A stretch of 64,000 nucleotides of DNA from Triatoma infestans (GCA_011037195.1 JAAEAF010005007.1:1-64000), one strand, 5' to 3'. Counted from the stretch's first letter, positions 1 to 11,702 are shown. Numbers and translations are program-made. The notes: generated by a model not told the origin, from the sequence alone.

Positions 1-23
1 TACCACGGAAAATGTCTCTGATG
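1..23 (+). repeat. Terminal end of a P1 palindromic element cut by the window edge
   Basis: The first 23 bases match the right end of the palindromic element at 6646-7508 (its positions 7486-7508, ending in TGTCTCTGATG). The rest of the element must lie upstream of the window. Confidence 0.75.
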
Positions 24-2236
24 AGAAAATATTTAGTTTTACCAGTAGTTTTACCCAGATTATTAAAAAAATTGAAAACTTTCTTTTCCTGGTTTTATTA
101 AAATCAGATTTATTATTATTTTTGCTTAGTTTTATATCAAAGAGCCGTTTTAATTTATTAACTTTAGTAAAAATTTATTACTTAAAAATTGATGACACTT
201 CCTTTTTTGCATAAAACAAGGATGAGATAAAATATATATATATATTTTTTAATGAATAAAAATGAATTTTTTCTTCCATGAAATTAAAGACGGTAATGAA
301 ATTCATAACCTATAATTTTCAAAGAAAACAGTAGACTGGTTAATAAAACCCAAATTAGTTATTGCTTTTCTAAAATTTACGGTTTATTATTTTTGCTTTA
401 AATAGTAAATTAATAGGACCATAAATTCTTTATAATTTATGATGTAATTTTTGGTATATGCTTATAGTATCTGAAATAGATAAATTAAATTGCAAAATGT
501 CTCTTCTGACTTATGATAACCGTTGGCGACAACTTTGTCACATTTAGCCGAAGCTTAGAATGTATATAGCAGTGTAGTTAATGTACCCCAAGCATTGATT
601 GTAATAAAAGAGTGTTCTCTTTGGAGTTGTGTTTAATAAAGAAGATGTATTGAGTTCTGCTTGAGTTTCTAAATTTCATATGATGATCTCTTCTGTTCAG
701 ATTTTGGTCTGGCTGAGATGAGATTGACGTCAGGAATAAAAACGGAAATCTGAATTTGAAACACTTACAAGACTCTTTCTTAATGCAATTTAATAAAATT
801 ATAAAAGAGTCATATTTTCTTTAATTTCTAAATTTTTACTTAGATGCCTTATCATAACATACATATTGGTTAATATATATTATGACTCATAGTACTACAA
901 GTGATTTACACTTGTAGTTTAGAAGAGAACGCCAAAAACATGAACAAACCTTAATCACAAGGTATAATGGGCACTATGTGTTTTGGTGTATGTGGCGAGT
1001 CCCAGAGGTTCTCAATTTAATTTTATTAAAGAATTCGCCGTTGTTGAGATTTGCTGTGGCTGTAATAATACAGCGCCAACATGGTCTGTTCTTATATGAT
1101 GTGGATGTATGGGTATCGGCATTTATGGTACCACATGAGGAATTAGGTCGCTGGCTTTTCTGTGTTTTTTCTTAGAAATTTGGTTTTTGAAAGTTTCAAT
1201 AAAGCTTTCTAAATTGGAAATTTCGTTGCGTGGATAAGAAATGGTGGATAATGACCCGTCCATGCAATTGACGAATTGTTTCATAGAGGAGGTGTTTATT
1301 TCCTCCATTGAACTGTATGCATTCCCAAGACATTCCAGGAATGTCTCCCAAATCGAAGATGTCTGACTGGTCGTCTCCAGGAAACTCTTGTATCAGTTTC
1401 ACAGTTCTTAAAAACCATTTTGTTTTTATTAAATTCCATGCAGTAAATAGACTGCGTTTTATCATGTCCATTCAGAGCTTCTCTTCGGAGGTACTATCTC
1501 GTTCTGTTCTATGTCGACAGGTCTTGGTGGAGCTGTGGGAATGCATTCTGCACATTCAATATCTTGACTCTCTTGACAAATGCAATGACTTTGCTCGATA
1601 TTTCAAGCAAATAAAAAATATATACAATAAAAGCAAATATTTATATACATATATCTTGCAATACGTACACTTGTTAATAGATATCTTCATGCGGCCAAAC
1701 TGGACTTCAACCACCTCTCATCGTCGAAGACTAGTTGGAGTGTAATAACATAGATTCTTCAGAATCCTTTGAAATCAAATCTAACAAAAAAAATGTTTTA
1801 CATAAATGTAATCACACATTGCACTAACTGTCCAGCCAGTATACCCAAGTTTAAATAAAATCGATCGTTGTATTCACTTTAAAGAAAAATAATATAACAA
1901 AAACCCAGAAGCTAATTCTGTGAAATCCTACTTCTCTTAACCGAATATCTTCAAAGTTGGAATTCTAGTAAATCTTCTAATAACTTAATATTGTAATATT
2001 TAGTAGAACGTATATAGTACAGAAGTGGTACTTTTAGTTTGGAGCAATGCTTACCGTTATTGCTCCCCCAGAACAGCCTAAATTTTTTTTCCAAATAAAG
2101 GTCCTAGGCATTCATGTGTGTATGCAATATGCGAAGGTTAAAAAGAAATCGTTGGAGCTGTTTTCGAGAAATACGCAAAAAACTGAAAAAAAAAATATAT
2201 ATATATATACACAGTAAAGCTGTATATATTTTGCCA

Positions 2237-2237
<1 letters not shown>
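24..2237. other. AT-rich stretch without recognisable gene
   Basis: Mostly AT-rich unique-looking DNA. Around 1120-1570 the minus strand has overlapping open frames of 61 and 91 codons that could be a frameshifted old coding segment, but I recognise no family in them. No RNA gene was seen. Confidence 0.5.

Positions 2238-2277
<40 letters not shown>
2238..2277. repeat. (CA)n microsatellite
   Basis: Uninterrupted CA dinucleotide run of about 40 bases. The open frames across it are repeat artefacts. Confidence 0.97.
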
Positions 2278-2280
<3 letters not shown>

Positions 2281-2686
2281 TATCATTTGCAAAAAAACAA
2301 AACCTTTTTTCGGATACAGGCGCCGAAAAAAGGAAGTAAGTAATGTATTATTATTTGCTAATACGTACAATACTTTGAATGGCCTTAATATTTAAGTTGA
2401 TGCATAATGATTAAATTAATACAATTCTAATTAACTTGTTAATCATAATTCACACATGCGTTTTAATTAATATAATTTAAAGTTTAGAATTTCATTCTAA
2501 TAATAATAAATAAATACTCATTAAAATTATTACAGTCCGATGATTACAGTGCCATTATCACTTTAGTCTTTGGTCTTAAGTATTTTTTACGATTATGTAT
2601 TTATTTATTTACTTTGTTAATTATTTTATTATTTATTATTATCTTACGATTATTTCGATTTCTTATTTTTTTACCTTCTCTTACTC

Positions 2687-3430
2687 GTACTTTTACTTTC
2701 TCTTACTCCTGTAATTGAAAGTATTTAGTTATTGAAAGTAATTGATCGTTGTTATTTCAAATCTTCCCCTGTAGACAATGCTATCAAGTTCATGAACTCT
2801 AAAAGACAATAGTGGTCTTCTACTTGAAATGTCCTTTTGCAAGGGAATGTCACATATTCTTCATAATTTTGATTTTTTCAAATTAAATATATTTTTATAT
2901 TTCTTGCATCCATCAGAATTGCCATTTTTTTACGGCCCCAGAAGCAGTTCTGTACTAAATGCCGTAAAAAGATGGGCATTCGTGAGGCTCCCTCCTTTGC
3001 CAGTCTGACGGCCTCTTCGAACAGAAAGTAAAAAGAAGATGAACTTATTAGGAGTTAGTGCAAGGCCAATTTAAGCTGAATTTAAGAGATGGTGAGATGT
3101 ACAATAGTGAAATAAAATGTTCAGAGCTTAGAATTTGGTTTGTATGATATAAGATTTTTTTACTTTCTCCAATTGCTGATAAAAATAAGTATTACGATCG
3201 TGTCAAATTTACAAAATTAAGTTTTCATCCGAAATAAAAAAAAGTTATAGTTTTTTTGAATTGAACTGTGTTTATATTGTGAAGCTCAAAAACGAAAAAT
3301 TGCAATAATATGATCTTTTTTTAGGTTTCACATCAATTTTTTTTTATTTTATTTATAAAGTCTGTTCAATTTAATGAAGTATTTTCTAACTATAAAGCAC
3401 TTTACAAAGAATAACATTGTTAAAACTGAA
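2687..3430 (+). repeat. Old fragments of the TR300 repeat
   Basis: Two diverged pieces resemble the outer end of TR300 (described at 17172-18192). One begins ACTTTCTCTTACTCC near 2692. The other begins near 3162 and carries the AAGTATTACGATCGTGTC and TTTTCATCCGAAAT blocks. Between them (about 2900-3010) is GC-richer sequence I do not recognise. Confidence 0.5.
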
Positions 3431-4199
3431 GTCTATTTAGAAACAATTCCTCCTACTTATGTACTTACCTAATGTAAGGGGCACACACACACACATACAC
3501 ACAATGCTAAACACTTGTTGGAAATAAAACGTATGAGAGAAGTATACTTCAAGTTAAGTGCATACTTAAACTTCATATGTGCAATATACCTGTTGAATCT
3601 AGAACGTTCTTAATGCAACTTTTTATTTATTAAAAAAAACTGCACTTATGTAACGCTCTTATTGTTTTAATTGTATTATAAATTATGTTTGTTATATGGT
3701 CATATCTTGTCATTTTCATTCATGCATTTTCTACGGTAAATTGCAGGAAGAAATACTTTCCAATTTAATTTTCTATTTATTCATTTCCGATTTTAATAAA
3801 TTACTTCCAAGCCGAAGGTTTACATATTTGCAATAATAGAGATCCGATTTAACTGTCGATATAGATATTTTGGGATACTCATGGTAGAAGTTAAAATTAA
3901 ATATATTAAGGAACTACTGCAAATTAAATAATATTTATCACTCAATGCCAAAAAAAAAAAAAACCTAAAAATATGGTGTGAAACACTCACACAACTTTCT
4001 CTTACTCCATTTTTCGAGAAAATTATAATTGACAAAAATTTTATAGTTAACACATTAAATTTAATGAAATTCGTCGAAAACTGAAAAAAAAAAAACTGTT
4101 CAGTAAAAGCGCACTTCCGGTTTACTAATTTTCTTGAAACTCAGAATTTTGGCCACATATTTTGTTTCTAATTAATTTAGTTTGGTTGATAGAATTGTA

Positions 4200-5480
4200 T
4201 AAGGTTGGTGCAAAAATAATGCAGGTTTTGAACTTTAATCTTTTGTTTACTTCTGCTTGCCAAGTAAACAAAGATAATCCTCCAGTAATGGATTATAAAC
4301 AATGTTTATTAATGTTGTTTTTCCTCAAATATCAGTTTAGTTTGTGTTCCATTTTGTATGAGTTAAGACCTCCGATATTCACCATGTCAAAACAAGATTT
4401 TCGTCAAATTTATTTTTACGAGTTCAAACTTGGTCGAAGTGCGGCTCAAACTGCGCGTAACATCAATGTTGTTTGGGGTGAAGGAAGCATCAGTGAATGT
4501 ACATTGCAGCGATGGTTCCGAAAATTTCGTGTTGGAGATTTTGATCTCGAAGACAAGGAAGGTCGCGGTAGGCCCTCTGTTGTTGATCACGACCATCTTA
4601 GGACATTGGTGGAAGATAACCCTCGCAAAACCACTCGGGACTTTGCGAGAGAAGTTAGTGTTGACCACTCAACAGTCGTTCGCCATCTCGAACAAATTGG
4701 TAAAGTTAAAAAGCTCGACACGTGGGTACGTCACGAATTGACCCAGAGCCAAAAACATCGGCGTTTTGAAATTTGCAATTCTCTTCTGTTGCGCTACCAA
4801 AATGAACCATTTCTTAATCGAATCGTGACATGTGATGAAAAATGGATCCAATACGACAACGGGAGACGGGCAGGCCAGTGGCTGGACAAGGATGAAGCAC
4901 TAAAACATTTCGCGAAACCAAGCCTGCACCCGAAAAAAGTAATGGTGATAGTGTGGTGGTCTGCTGCAGGTGTTATTCATTACAGCTTCCTAAATCACTG
5001 GCGAAACAATCACAGCTGAAACATATTGTCAAGAAATGGACAAAATGCATAGGAAATTGCAAAATCTTTGTCCAGCATTGGTGAATCGGAAAGGACCAAT
5101 TCTTCTTCACGATAACGCCAGGCCACATATCGCAATGCCAACTCTCAGGAAACTTCAGGAATTGAAATATGAAACACTTCCGCACCCTCCATACTTCCCC
5201 GATCTCTCGCCGACGGACTTCCACTTATTTAGACATTTGGACAACTTCTTAAGAGGAAAAAATTTTAGGGACCGAAGTGAAACCGAAAATGCCTTCCGCG
5301 AGTTTATTGAGAGTTTAAATAAAGATTTTTTTAGAAACTGGAATAAAAATGCTTCTGACACGTTGGCAACTATGTGTTGATAATGATGGAACATATTTTG
5401 AATAAATAATCTTAGTTTTATACAAATTATAATTTTTTTTTTGGCATATAAAAACCTGCATTATTTTTGCACCAACCCAA
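4200..5480 (+). mobile_element. Mariner element (cecropia-type), about 1281 bp
   Basis: Terminal inverted repeats of about 27 bp (GGTTGGTGCAAAAATAATGC inward from 4203, with its complement ending near 5478) bound a transposase pseudogene. A TA duplication lies at 4198-4199 and 5481-5482. The unoccupied target is visible in other TR300 copies of the window (for example near 10965-10990), where the flanks are continuous across one TA. Ends, spacing and transposase resemble the Hsmar1/cecropia subfamily. The element is full length but its transposase is frameshifted, so it is non-autonomous now. Confidence 0.95.
4384..5405 (+). pseudogene. Mariner transposase, two frameshifts
   Basis: A DD34D mariner transposase that would cut and paste elements bearing its terminal repeats. 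The start is chosen at 4384 (MSKQDFRQIYFYEFKLGRSA), matching the family N-terminus; the in-frame Met at 4162 lies outside the element. An N-terminal helix-turn-helix DNA-binding region runs through LQRWFRKF and the VDHSTVVRHLEQIGK helix. The first catalytic Asp is in IVTCDEKW, the second in LLHDNARPH near 5107, the third in PDLSPTDFHLF near 5210-5235. A one-base insertion near 4990-5000 breaks the frame after HYSFLN, and a second one-base insertion near 5335-5337 breaks it before the C-terminal TRWQLCVDNDGTYFE, which ends in TAA at 5403. All three catalytic residues survive, so decay looks recent. No signal peptide or membrane segment is expected. Confidence 0.93.
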
Positions 5481-6004
5481 TATAATCAATTATGATAACA
5501 CTTTAGAGGAAAACCTAACCCTATCCCTCCCACAAAAGTGCCCTTAAATGAATTTTCCCAGAGAAATGTTTCAAATAAAAGTTGTAGCTCTTTATATGTG
5601 TAATTGATGTACCAAGTTTCAAGAAAACCGCTGGACCCATTTTTGAGAAAATCGCAAAATAGTAAAAAAAAAAAACAACTAATAAAGTGGAACTTCCAGT
5701 TTATTTTGACAGATAACGTACTGTCAGATCCCATGGTGATACCTAAACGGAATATCATGTTTCAACACTTTACGTTTTTTCGATTTTCAGCTATGCTTTT
5801 CACATACATACATACACATAGACGCACATACACAGACCATTTGCTAAAAACCACTTTTTAGGACTCAGGGGATCTCAAAATGGACATTTCCGGTGAAAAC
5901 TCGATATCGAAAATTTGACACGATTATAATATTTCCTCTTACTAGGAGAAAGAGAAAGTAAAAATAATATAGATTGTAAAAAATCATTCGCATTTCTAGT
6001 TGTT

Positions 6005-6480
6005 TCAAATGCTGTAATTTTGAATTAGACTGTACCTGTAAGTTTTCTTGACATAAAATGCTAATAACTGAATATTTAAGCCGTTAAGTAAGTCAAATGC
6101 ATAATAATATATACTCAGAGTGCGCTGTCCGAAATATATATCTCGAAATTCACTTAACACAGGGCATAAAACATGAAAGTGATAAGTATCTTTGTATGCA
6201 TTTAAATTGCATAAACTACAAACATAATTAACCCTGCTAGCCATGACTTGTAATTCAGATTCAGCAGCAATTCTCCGCGGGTTTTGAACATGTATTTTAT
6301 TGTTTCCAAGTTGTACTTATCATTAATATAATCAAAATTATCTAATGTTTTATACCACAAATAATAAGAGGATTGCTGAACATATACGGTTAATTCCATT
6401 TTGCTGAGTTTGCTCAACTAAACTTGAACAATTCTGCAGTCTGTGTATAAATATTTGATTAACAGTTTGCATTAAAATTC
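6005..6480 (-). pseudogene. LINE ORF2 C-terminal fragment
   Basis: Two overlapping minus-strand frames (6202-6417 and 6005-6244) make one protein interrupted by a frameshift near 6235. The order is KMELTVYVQQSSYYLWYKTL, then GELLLNLNYKSWLAG, then the zinc-knuckle-like segment NYVCSLCNLNAYKDTYHFHV with a following LCPVLSEFRDIYFG. The Cys-x2-Cys...His...Cys pattern, the FRDIYFG segment and the LLNGLNIQLLAFYVKK tail are typical of the extreme C-terminus of insect non-LTR retrotransposons that lack a terminal RNase H. The frame ends at 6005. Reverse transcriptase upstream is missing, so the copy is 5' truncated. The clade is uncertain. Confidence 0.75.
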
Positions 6481-6691
6481 AAATTGTAATCATTTATACT
6501 AACTATTCTAAGCCGTTCACTGTACTACCTCAGCTTATTGTCAATAATCTCCATAGCTATGTAGAATTTAGTCTCTTGAGAAACTCAAGGTTTCACCTAT
6601 GTTAGTGGAGAATGTTGTGGTGGTTGGTTCCGCAGAGCTGGAAAGCATCAGAGACATTTTCCGTGGTAGCCTGCTTCATTTTGTGGTCATC

Positions 6692-6721
6692 GACCGGTTT
6701 CGGGCGTTCGTCCATCATCAG
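6692..6721 (-). ncRNA. Hammerhead-like structured motif (P1 left arm)
   Basis: On the minus strand: CTGATGA, one extra T, a hairpin GGAC/GCCC with one mismatch, GAAA, then CCGGTC. Flanking CATC and GATG can pair as an outer stem. Self-cleavage is an inference. Confidence 0.45.
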
Positions 6722-7060
6722 GATGCGTTTTTCAGACAGTGTGACAACACAGACTTGCACAGAGCAACTTAGTTTCACACTAACTGAGGCGTGTTTTTAA
6801 AATACTAAACTCTTAAACTAGGTAAAGGGATGTGGCCAGATGGGTGGGAAAACACTTGTTTGGGTTGTTAAAGGGCAAATTCTTTTCTTACAGTGGACCC
6901 ATTACGTGGGGGTCTAATCTTTAAACTCTGTTGTTGGAGGGAGACTTACTTTACAATTAACTAATCAAAATATAAAGAATATAAGAAATACACAAAATAA
7001 AATTAAACAACGATTAAACTAACATTTAAAATTCATTCATTCGTTGAAAATTTAAATTTA

Positions 7061-7160
7061 TTTGTTAATTATTTAAATTTATTAATTTGTTAATTATTTA
7101 AATTTATTAATTTGTTAATTATTTAAATTTATTAATTTGTTAATTATTTAAATTTATTTG
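7061..7160. repeat. 25-bp tandem repeat in the hairpin loop
   Basis: Four copies of a 25-bp unit beginning TTTGTTAATTATTTAAATTT start at 7061, 7086, 7111 and 7136. They form the loop of the surrounding palindrome. Confidence 0.9.
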
Positions 7161-7432
7161 TGTATTTGTTATATTCTTTATATTTTGGTTAGTTAATTGT
7201 AAAGTAAGTCTCCCTCCAACAACAGAGTTTAAAGATTAGACCCCCACGTGTTGTGTCCACTGTAAGAAAAAAAAATTGCCCTTTAACAACCCAAACACGT
7301 GTTTTCCCACCCGTCTGGCCACATCCCTTTACCTAGTTTAAGAGTTTAGTATTTTAAAAATACGTCTCAGTTAGTGTGAAACTAAGTTGCTCTGTGCGAG
7401 TCTGTGTTGTCACACTGTCTGAAAAACGCATC

Positions 7433-7462
7433 CTGAAGATGGGCGAACGCCCGAAACCGGTC
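7433..7462 (+). ncRNA. Hammerhead-like structured motif (P1 right arm)
   Basis: CTGAAGA, one extra T, hairpin GGGC-GAAC-GCCC, GAAA, then CCGGTC; the outer stem is CATC/GATG. The order is that of a minimal type-I hammerhead: core strand, stem II, GAAA, short palindromic stem III, cleavage-site-like GTC, stem I. Confidence 0.5.
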
Positions 7463-7508
7463 GATGACCACAAAATGAAGCAGGCTACCACGGAAAATGT
7501 CTCTGATG

Positions 7509-7914
7509 CTTAATGGAGTTGCTCCTAGGCGGTATCAGACATTGGGCTTCATTTAGCAACATGAAATTAGGGATATTCTTCGGCAACTTAGTTTTTTTTT
7601 TTAGATAATATCGCTAAAACCGTCTCATAAGCGTGATAGCCCCTAAGACATGTAATGTATAATAAATAAGTGAGGTCAAAGCAGTTTTGTTATAATATAT
7701 TATATAGGTTTATTTGTCAAGATAATTCCCACAATAATAATAGCTGTTGGTTGATGTAGTTGTAAAAGTAAAAGTCATTAATCGTTCGTACATCAAAATT
7801 CAATTTCTTTTATTTTTTGGAGGACCTCTATAAGAGTTTATGTATATTACGAAAAGTAGGAATAGCAATAGTAGCCTTAGCTATATCAAAATTGTAAGTG
7901 ATGAGGATTACTTG

Positions 7915-7945
<31 letters not shown>

Positions 7946-9085
7946 TGTGTATATGTGGGGCCTGCAAGTGGAATATGAAACTCTCCCATCCTCCAACTTC
8001 CTCCAACTACGGAAGGTAATGTGTGTAATCCATATACTTGGATAGGAAGTAGAGAGACCAATACTAACCAAGCGCCCGTTAACTTAGCATCGTGTCAGTT
8101 TGGTTCTGGATAACACGTATATACACATAGACACATAACCATTCTCCCCATGGGCTTTGGTTAAGATGCTGTAGAGCCAGCACACGGACCACCCATTCCT
8201 CTTAACATCCACCATCTCCACCACCATTTACCGCCACCTCCGTCGCCGCCGCCCTACACTGTTACATAGACCACACCGTGGTGGGCGTATGATGGTGGTG
8301 GCATGCCGTTCCTATGTGAATATGTATTATGGAAATTTTCGACGGTAATAACTTGTCAGTTCCACTTTTACTGCACTTCTCTTTCTAGTTTCTCTTCCGC
8401 CATGTACCGCCCCTTGGCCATCAACTTCTTCTCTCTACCCTATCTGGTCCGCCCAATATTTACCATACTTAATACACACAGACAAAACTCACACATGCAC
8501 ACAGCGATATTCGCAATTTACGCACCATATGACGCGATTTCCGTTCGAAAAAAAGGAGCTGTTCCTATTTCCTACTTGTTTTTTTATTTTATTTCTATCT
8601 AAAATTGAAATTGACCCATTAGCTGAATTAAACTATAATTTAATCATGATATTTGTAACATATAGCTCTCAATAAACTCCTCTATATTTTACTCTTGTCT
8701 AAAGAAAATTTATGAGATTAATTTTTTTTGTTTTTTTACTAAGAGACTAGAAAGTTTATTTGATGCCAATCGAATGGATAAAAATTGCAACCTCCCCCAA
8801 TATTTTTTAATACTTTTTATTTTATGGTTACAGATATTGTAGTATATTAACATAAATTTAGGAGCCCCCCATGAAAAAGAATAAATTTTTGCTAAAGTTC
8901 TAAACGGTTTTAGCAACGTCAAAATATAAAATAGTTAACTTTTTCTCCAGAATCTTTCATTATATTTAGTTTAATCGAAAATCGCAACTAGATTAATTAG
9001 TCGAGGTATGACTATTGACCATTGAACTCAACTTTATTGTAGTCAAAGTAAGGATATATTTATATAATATTGACAAAGCGTTTTT
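7509..9085. other. No recognisable gene; (GT)n microsatellite inside
   Basis: AT-rich DNA with a (GT)n run at 7915-7950 and a GC-richer patch at about 8040-8300 containing CCACC/CCGCC runs. I see no coding signature; frames over the microsatellite are artefacts. Confidence 0.5.
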
Positions 9086-9160
9086 AGATGTTTTTGCCTA
9101 GCTTTCGGCCCTTGCAGAGGCCTTTTTCAAGAGCTACTATACAAAATACATATTTTATTT
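9085..9160 (-). repeat. Decayed hammerhead-like motif of a fourth family
   Basis: At 9099-9131 (minus) a degraded CTTGAAAAA core is followed by hairpin GGCC...GGCC and GAAAGCTA. The stem III palindrome is AGCT here rather than ACCGGT. No palindromic partner is visible nearby, so it may be a fragment of a longer element. Confidence 0.4.
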
Positions 9161-9397
9161 TTTTAACAATGTTAAAATATCTGAAATTAATCTATATAAA
9201 CGGTTATGTGATGATTCAATCATACAAAATATTTAATAATCTGTCAATAGAGAGAAACACTTTATTCGTAAAGAATTGTCAGTGTGGCTGCTCGACAATG
9301 TCAAGTTGCTAACACACAGCTTACCAATCAATCGAACTGACATAAGCAAAGAAAGAGGAAACAATACATTATTACATAGATTAAATCATGAAACAGA

Positions 9398-10079
9398 TCA
9401 TTTTGTTTTGTTATTGATTTCCACTTTTCGACAACAGACGTCTGTGCGCAAAGTCCAACTGTAGATGTGGTGATTAATGATGGCTAGAGAGTCTATAATA
9501 ATTTCCTCCGTTAGCCTCGGCAATATATTCGGGTCTATACCGACCTCGTTCCAGAATTCCACCGTTTTCTTTGGAATAGTCCCCCGAGCACCGAACCATA
9601 GACCACGCACTTTATAGTCCCGTGCCCCAAACATATCTCTATACTTCTCGAAGAGATATGCAATACATTTGCTATAAATGGCACGCTTTTCTGTGTCGAC
9701 CTTATCCCCCTGCTGTGGATCGTTATTTTCATAACGCACCGTCGGATCAATGATGTACGCTAGTCTGCTGTCCCTTTTAAAAGCCACTATACCTGCATAT
9801 CGCGCAGAGCCCTCATCATCAACAGCGTACACTTCCTCAAAGCAGGTATAATCAAGAGCCCTAAGAGACTCTGCGATCGCGTGCTTGACCCTGTGATGCC
9901 GCCTAGTCACGAGGAGCATATTGTGTGGACAATTTCCGAGCACATGTGCCGGTGTTTCGTTCTCTCTACCGCATTTGCGGCAGAGGGGTCCAATATCTCC
10001 TGCTGAACTCTTGAATATCACACCTCCGGGTGGAGGCTCCAGGGGAGCTGATAACGTACCGGGCTTTGAGCTTTTTCAA
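9398..10079 (-). pseudogene. R2-like LINE C-terminus: zinc knuckle and REL-type endonuclease
   Basis: A minus-strand open frame of about 207 codons (9398-10021, continuing upstream to a stop near 10079). It opens with the CCHC-like knuckle PLCRKCGRENETPAHVLGNC. An RHHRVKHAIAESLR segment follows, then IVAFKRDSRLAYIIDPTVRY, which fits the restriction-enzyme-like endonuclease of R2/R4/NeSL-type retrotransposons, where it nicks the target for target-primed reverse transcription. The rest (YSKCIAYLFEKYRDMF, then VRGLWFGARGTIPKK) is typical of the C-terminus of this group. No reverse transcriptase precedes it, so the copy is 5' truncated. The canonical Asp of the endonuclease core reads as Gly (AGIVAF), so activity is doubtful. 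No rDNA sequence flanks it, so this is not a standard 28S R2 insertion. Confidence 0.8.
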
Positions 10080-10200
10080 TAAAAGTTTGATTCTGGCTTA
10101 TTAAATTCGCTTTTTGTATCCGACTAGGCTTCTTATAATGAGAAGGGTAAGGGCAGGAAGTAGTAATCAGAATCTTATGTTGTTTATATGGGAATGCCAT

Positions 10201-10740
10201 GTGTGTGGCTCCAATTATTAAGGAAACTAATCAGTTACCAAACCCTCCAATTATAACTGTGTGTAACTATGAAGAAAATTATAATGAAAGCGCGGGCTGT
10301 GATAACAACGTTGTAGATTTGGTCATCTCCAATGAAAGATCCTGGAGGTCCTAATTCAATTCGAATTATTCAATAAGAGATGTTCCTATTATTCGAGCTC
10401 AGGCTCCGAGTAGAAAATAAAGAGTCCCAACATTTTTGTGGTTTGTTGAGAAAAGTCATTTGTTCATAGACAAAGTGGCTGAACTATTATTAATTAGTAA
10501 AAATGTTATTTAAGTTTGGCAGGTATAGAAATGATTATATTCAAGTCCATATTCGAAACTTTATTTGTACAAAAGATACATACACTTTAAGGCAAATAAA
10601 TCGATTATTATACATAATTTTCTTAATGAACAAAATGTGGGAAACAATAATATAGCTCTTCTTCTATAGAGTGAAAATTAAGATTTACAATAGACTGTAA
10701 ATATTAGGTCAAAAAAAAAAATAAAAAAATACAAAAAAAA
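10201..10740. other. No recognisable feature
   Basis: AT-rich DNA between the R2-like fragment and a TR300 copy; I see no coding or structural signal. Confidence 0.5.
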
Positions 10741-10744
10741 TTTA

Positions 10745-11330
10745 GTCTGAAACACTCACACAATTTTCTCTTAACTGCAGTTTACAAAATTATAAGTGAC
10801 AAATTTTATAGTTAGTATACCAAATTTAATCAAATTCGTCGATATTTTTATACAGAATATCGCAAAAACTGTTAAATAAAACCTCATTTCCGGTTTACTA
10901 ATTTTCTTGAAACTCCGAATTTTGGCAATCTATTTATTTCTAATATTTCTTGTTTGGATGGTAGAATTGTATAATCAACTATGATAGCACTTTAGAGGAA
11001 AACATAACCCCACACTCCTCCCTCCAAAACCCCCTTAAATGACTTTACCAGGAGAAGTATTACAAATAAAAGTTGCAGCTTTTTGTATATGTAGTACTCA
11101 TATATGTTTAAAGTAAATCGTTGGAACCATTTTTAGAGAAAATTGGAGGAGAAAACTGAAAAATATTTTTTAGTAAAAACGCACTTCCGGTTATCTGATG
11201 TTTTTCAAACTCGGCATTTTAACAACATATTTAATTGTAATTAATATTAATTATATGTTAGAATTGTGTAATAGACTGAAATAGTACTTTATAGGAACTC
11301 CTCTTTTTTGTAAACTTGGGAATACTAAGT
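10745..11330 (-). repeat. TR300 repeat, partial copy
   Basis: It starts with the GAAACACTCACAC block and ACTTTCTC-like end and carries two monomer junctions (TTCCGGTTTACTAATTTTC near 10887 and CGCACTTCCGGTTATC near 11180), about 298 bp apart. It fades after about 11300, so the third monomer and hairpin end are missing. It contains the empty version of the mariner target. Confidence 0.85.
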
Positions 11331-11702
11331 GCGCACTTGAAAATATATCACTATTACTTAATTTTGTTTTATTTAGGAAATACTGATTTTTTTGGATATA
11401 TGATGTTAAATTTCAAATATTATATAGGTTTGTTCGATGTTACTGGCTCTTTCTTCTGAATGACTTCAGTGTATTCACTTCAAATATTACCTGTATTTTG
11501 TAGATACATGTATTCCCACTATTTCCATATTTATGTTAGGGCTAAGTAACGTTATTCAACTAATTGTTAAGTGGGTTTGGTTTAGATGAAACACACGAAA
11601 CTTCTAACAAGACCAATTTATTGTTCATCACAACGAATTACAAATAATACACTGAAATACACTGTAATAAACCAAAAAAAAGTTCACTCAGTTCACTTTT
11701 TA

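Larger units (their letters stand above)
3971..5961 (-). repeat. TR300 repeat copy interrupted by a mariner
   Basis: The left end has the TGGTGTGAAACACTCAC block followed by ACTTTCTCTTACTCC. The right end has the CTCTTACTAGGAG hairpin followed by AGAGAAAGTA. The copy is split by the mariner at 4200-5480; joining the flanks restores the internal TR300 segment seen intact near 10970-11000. Without the mariner the copy is about 710 bp, so it has fewer monomers than the roughly 1-kb copies elsewhere. Confidence 0.85.
6646..7508. mobile_element. P1 palindromic (foldback) element, long arms
   Basis: The left arm (about 6646-6999) and right arm (about 7155-7508) are near-perfect inverted repeats of about 350 bp, beginning CATCAGAGACATTTTCCGTG and ending in its complement. 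The centre holds a 25-bp AT-rich tandem repeat. A one-sided extension (6612-6645, GTTGGTTCCGCAGAGCTGG) also flanks other P1 copies. Each arm carries one hammerhead-like core (6692-6721 minus, 7433-7462 plus). No transposase is encoded, so movement would depend on another element. Related copies: 1-23, 33449-33597, 55371-55677, 56308-56395, 58556-58798. Confidence 0.9.

Noticed and set aside
1123..1570. Possible frameshifted coding exon on the minus strand
   Set aside because: Two overlapping frames look vaguely coding, but I recognise no domain, splice sites or element ends.
2114..2395. 93- and 88-codon frames on both strands
   Set aside because: Driven by the (CA)n microsatellite at 2238-2277.
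4162..4383. N-terminal extension of the mariner transposase frame
   Set aside because: It begins outside the element, before the left inverted repeat; the family start is at 4384.
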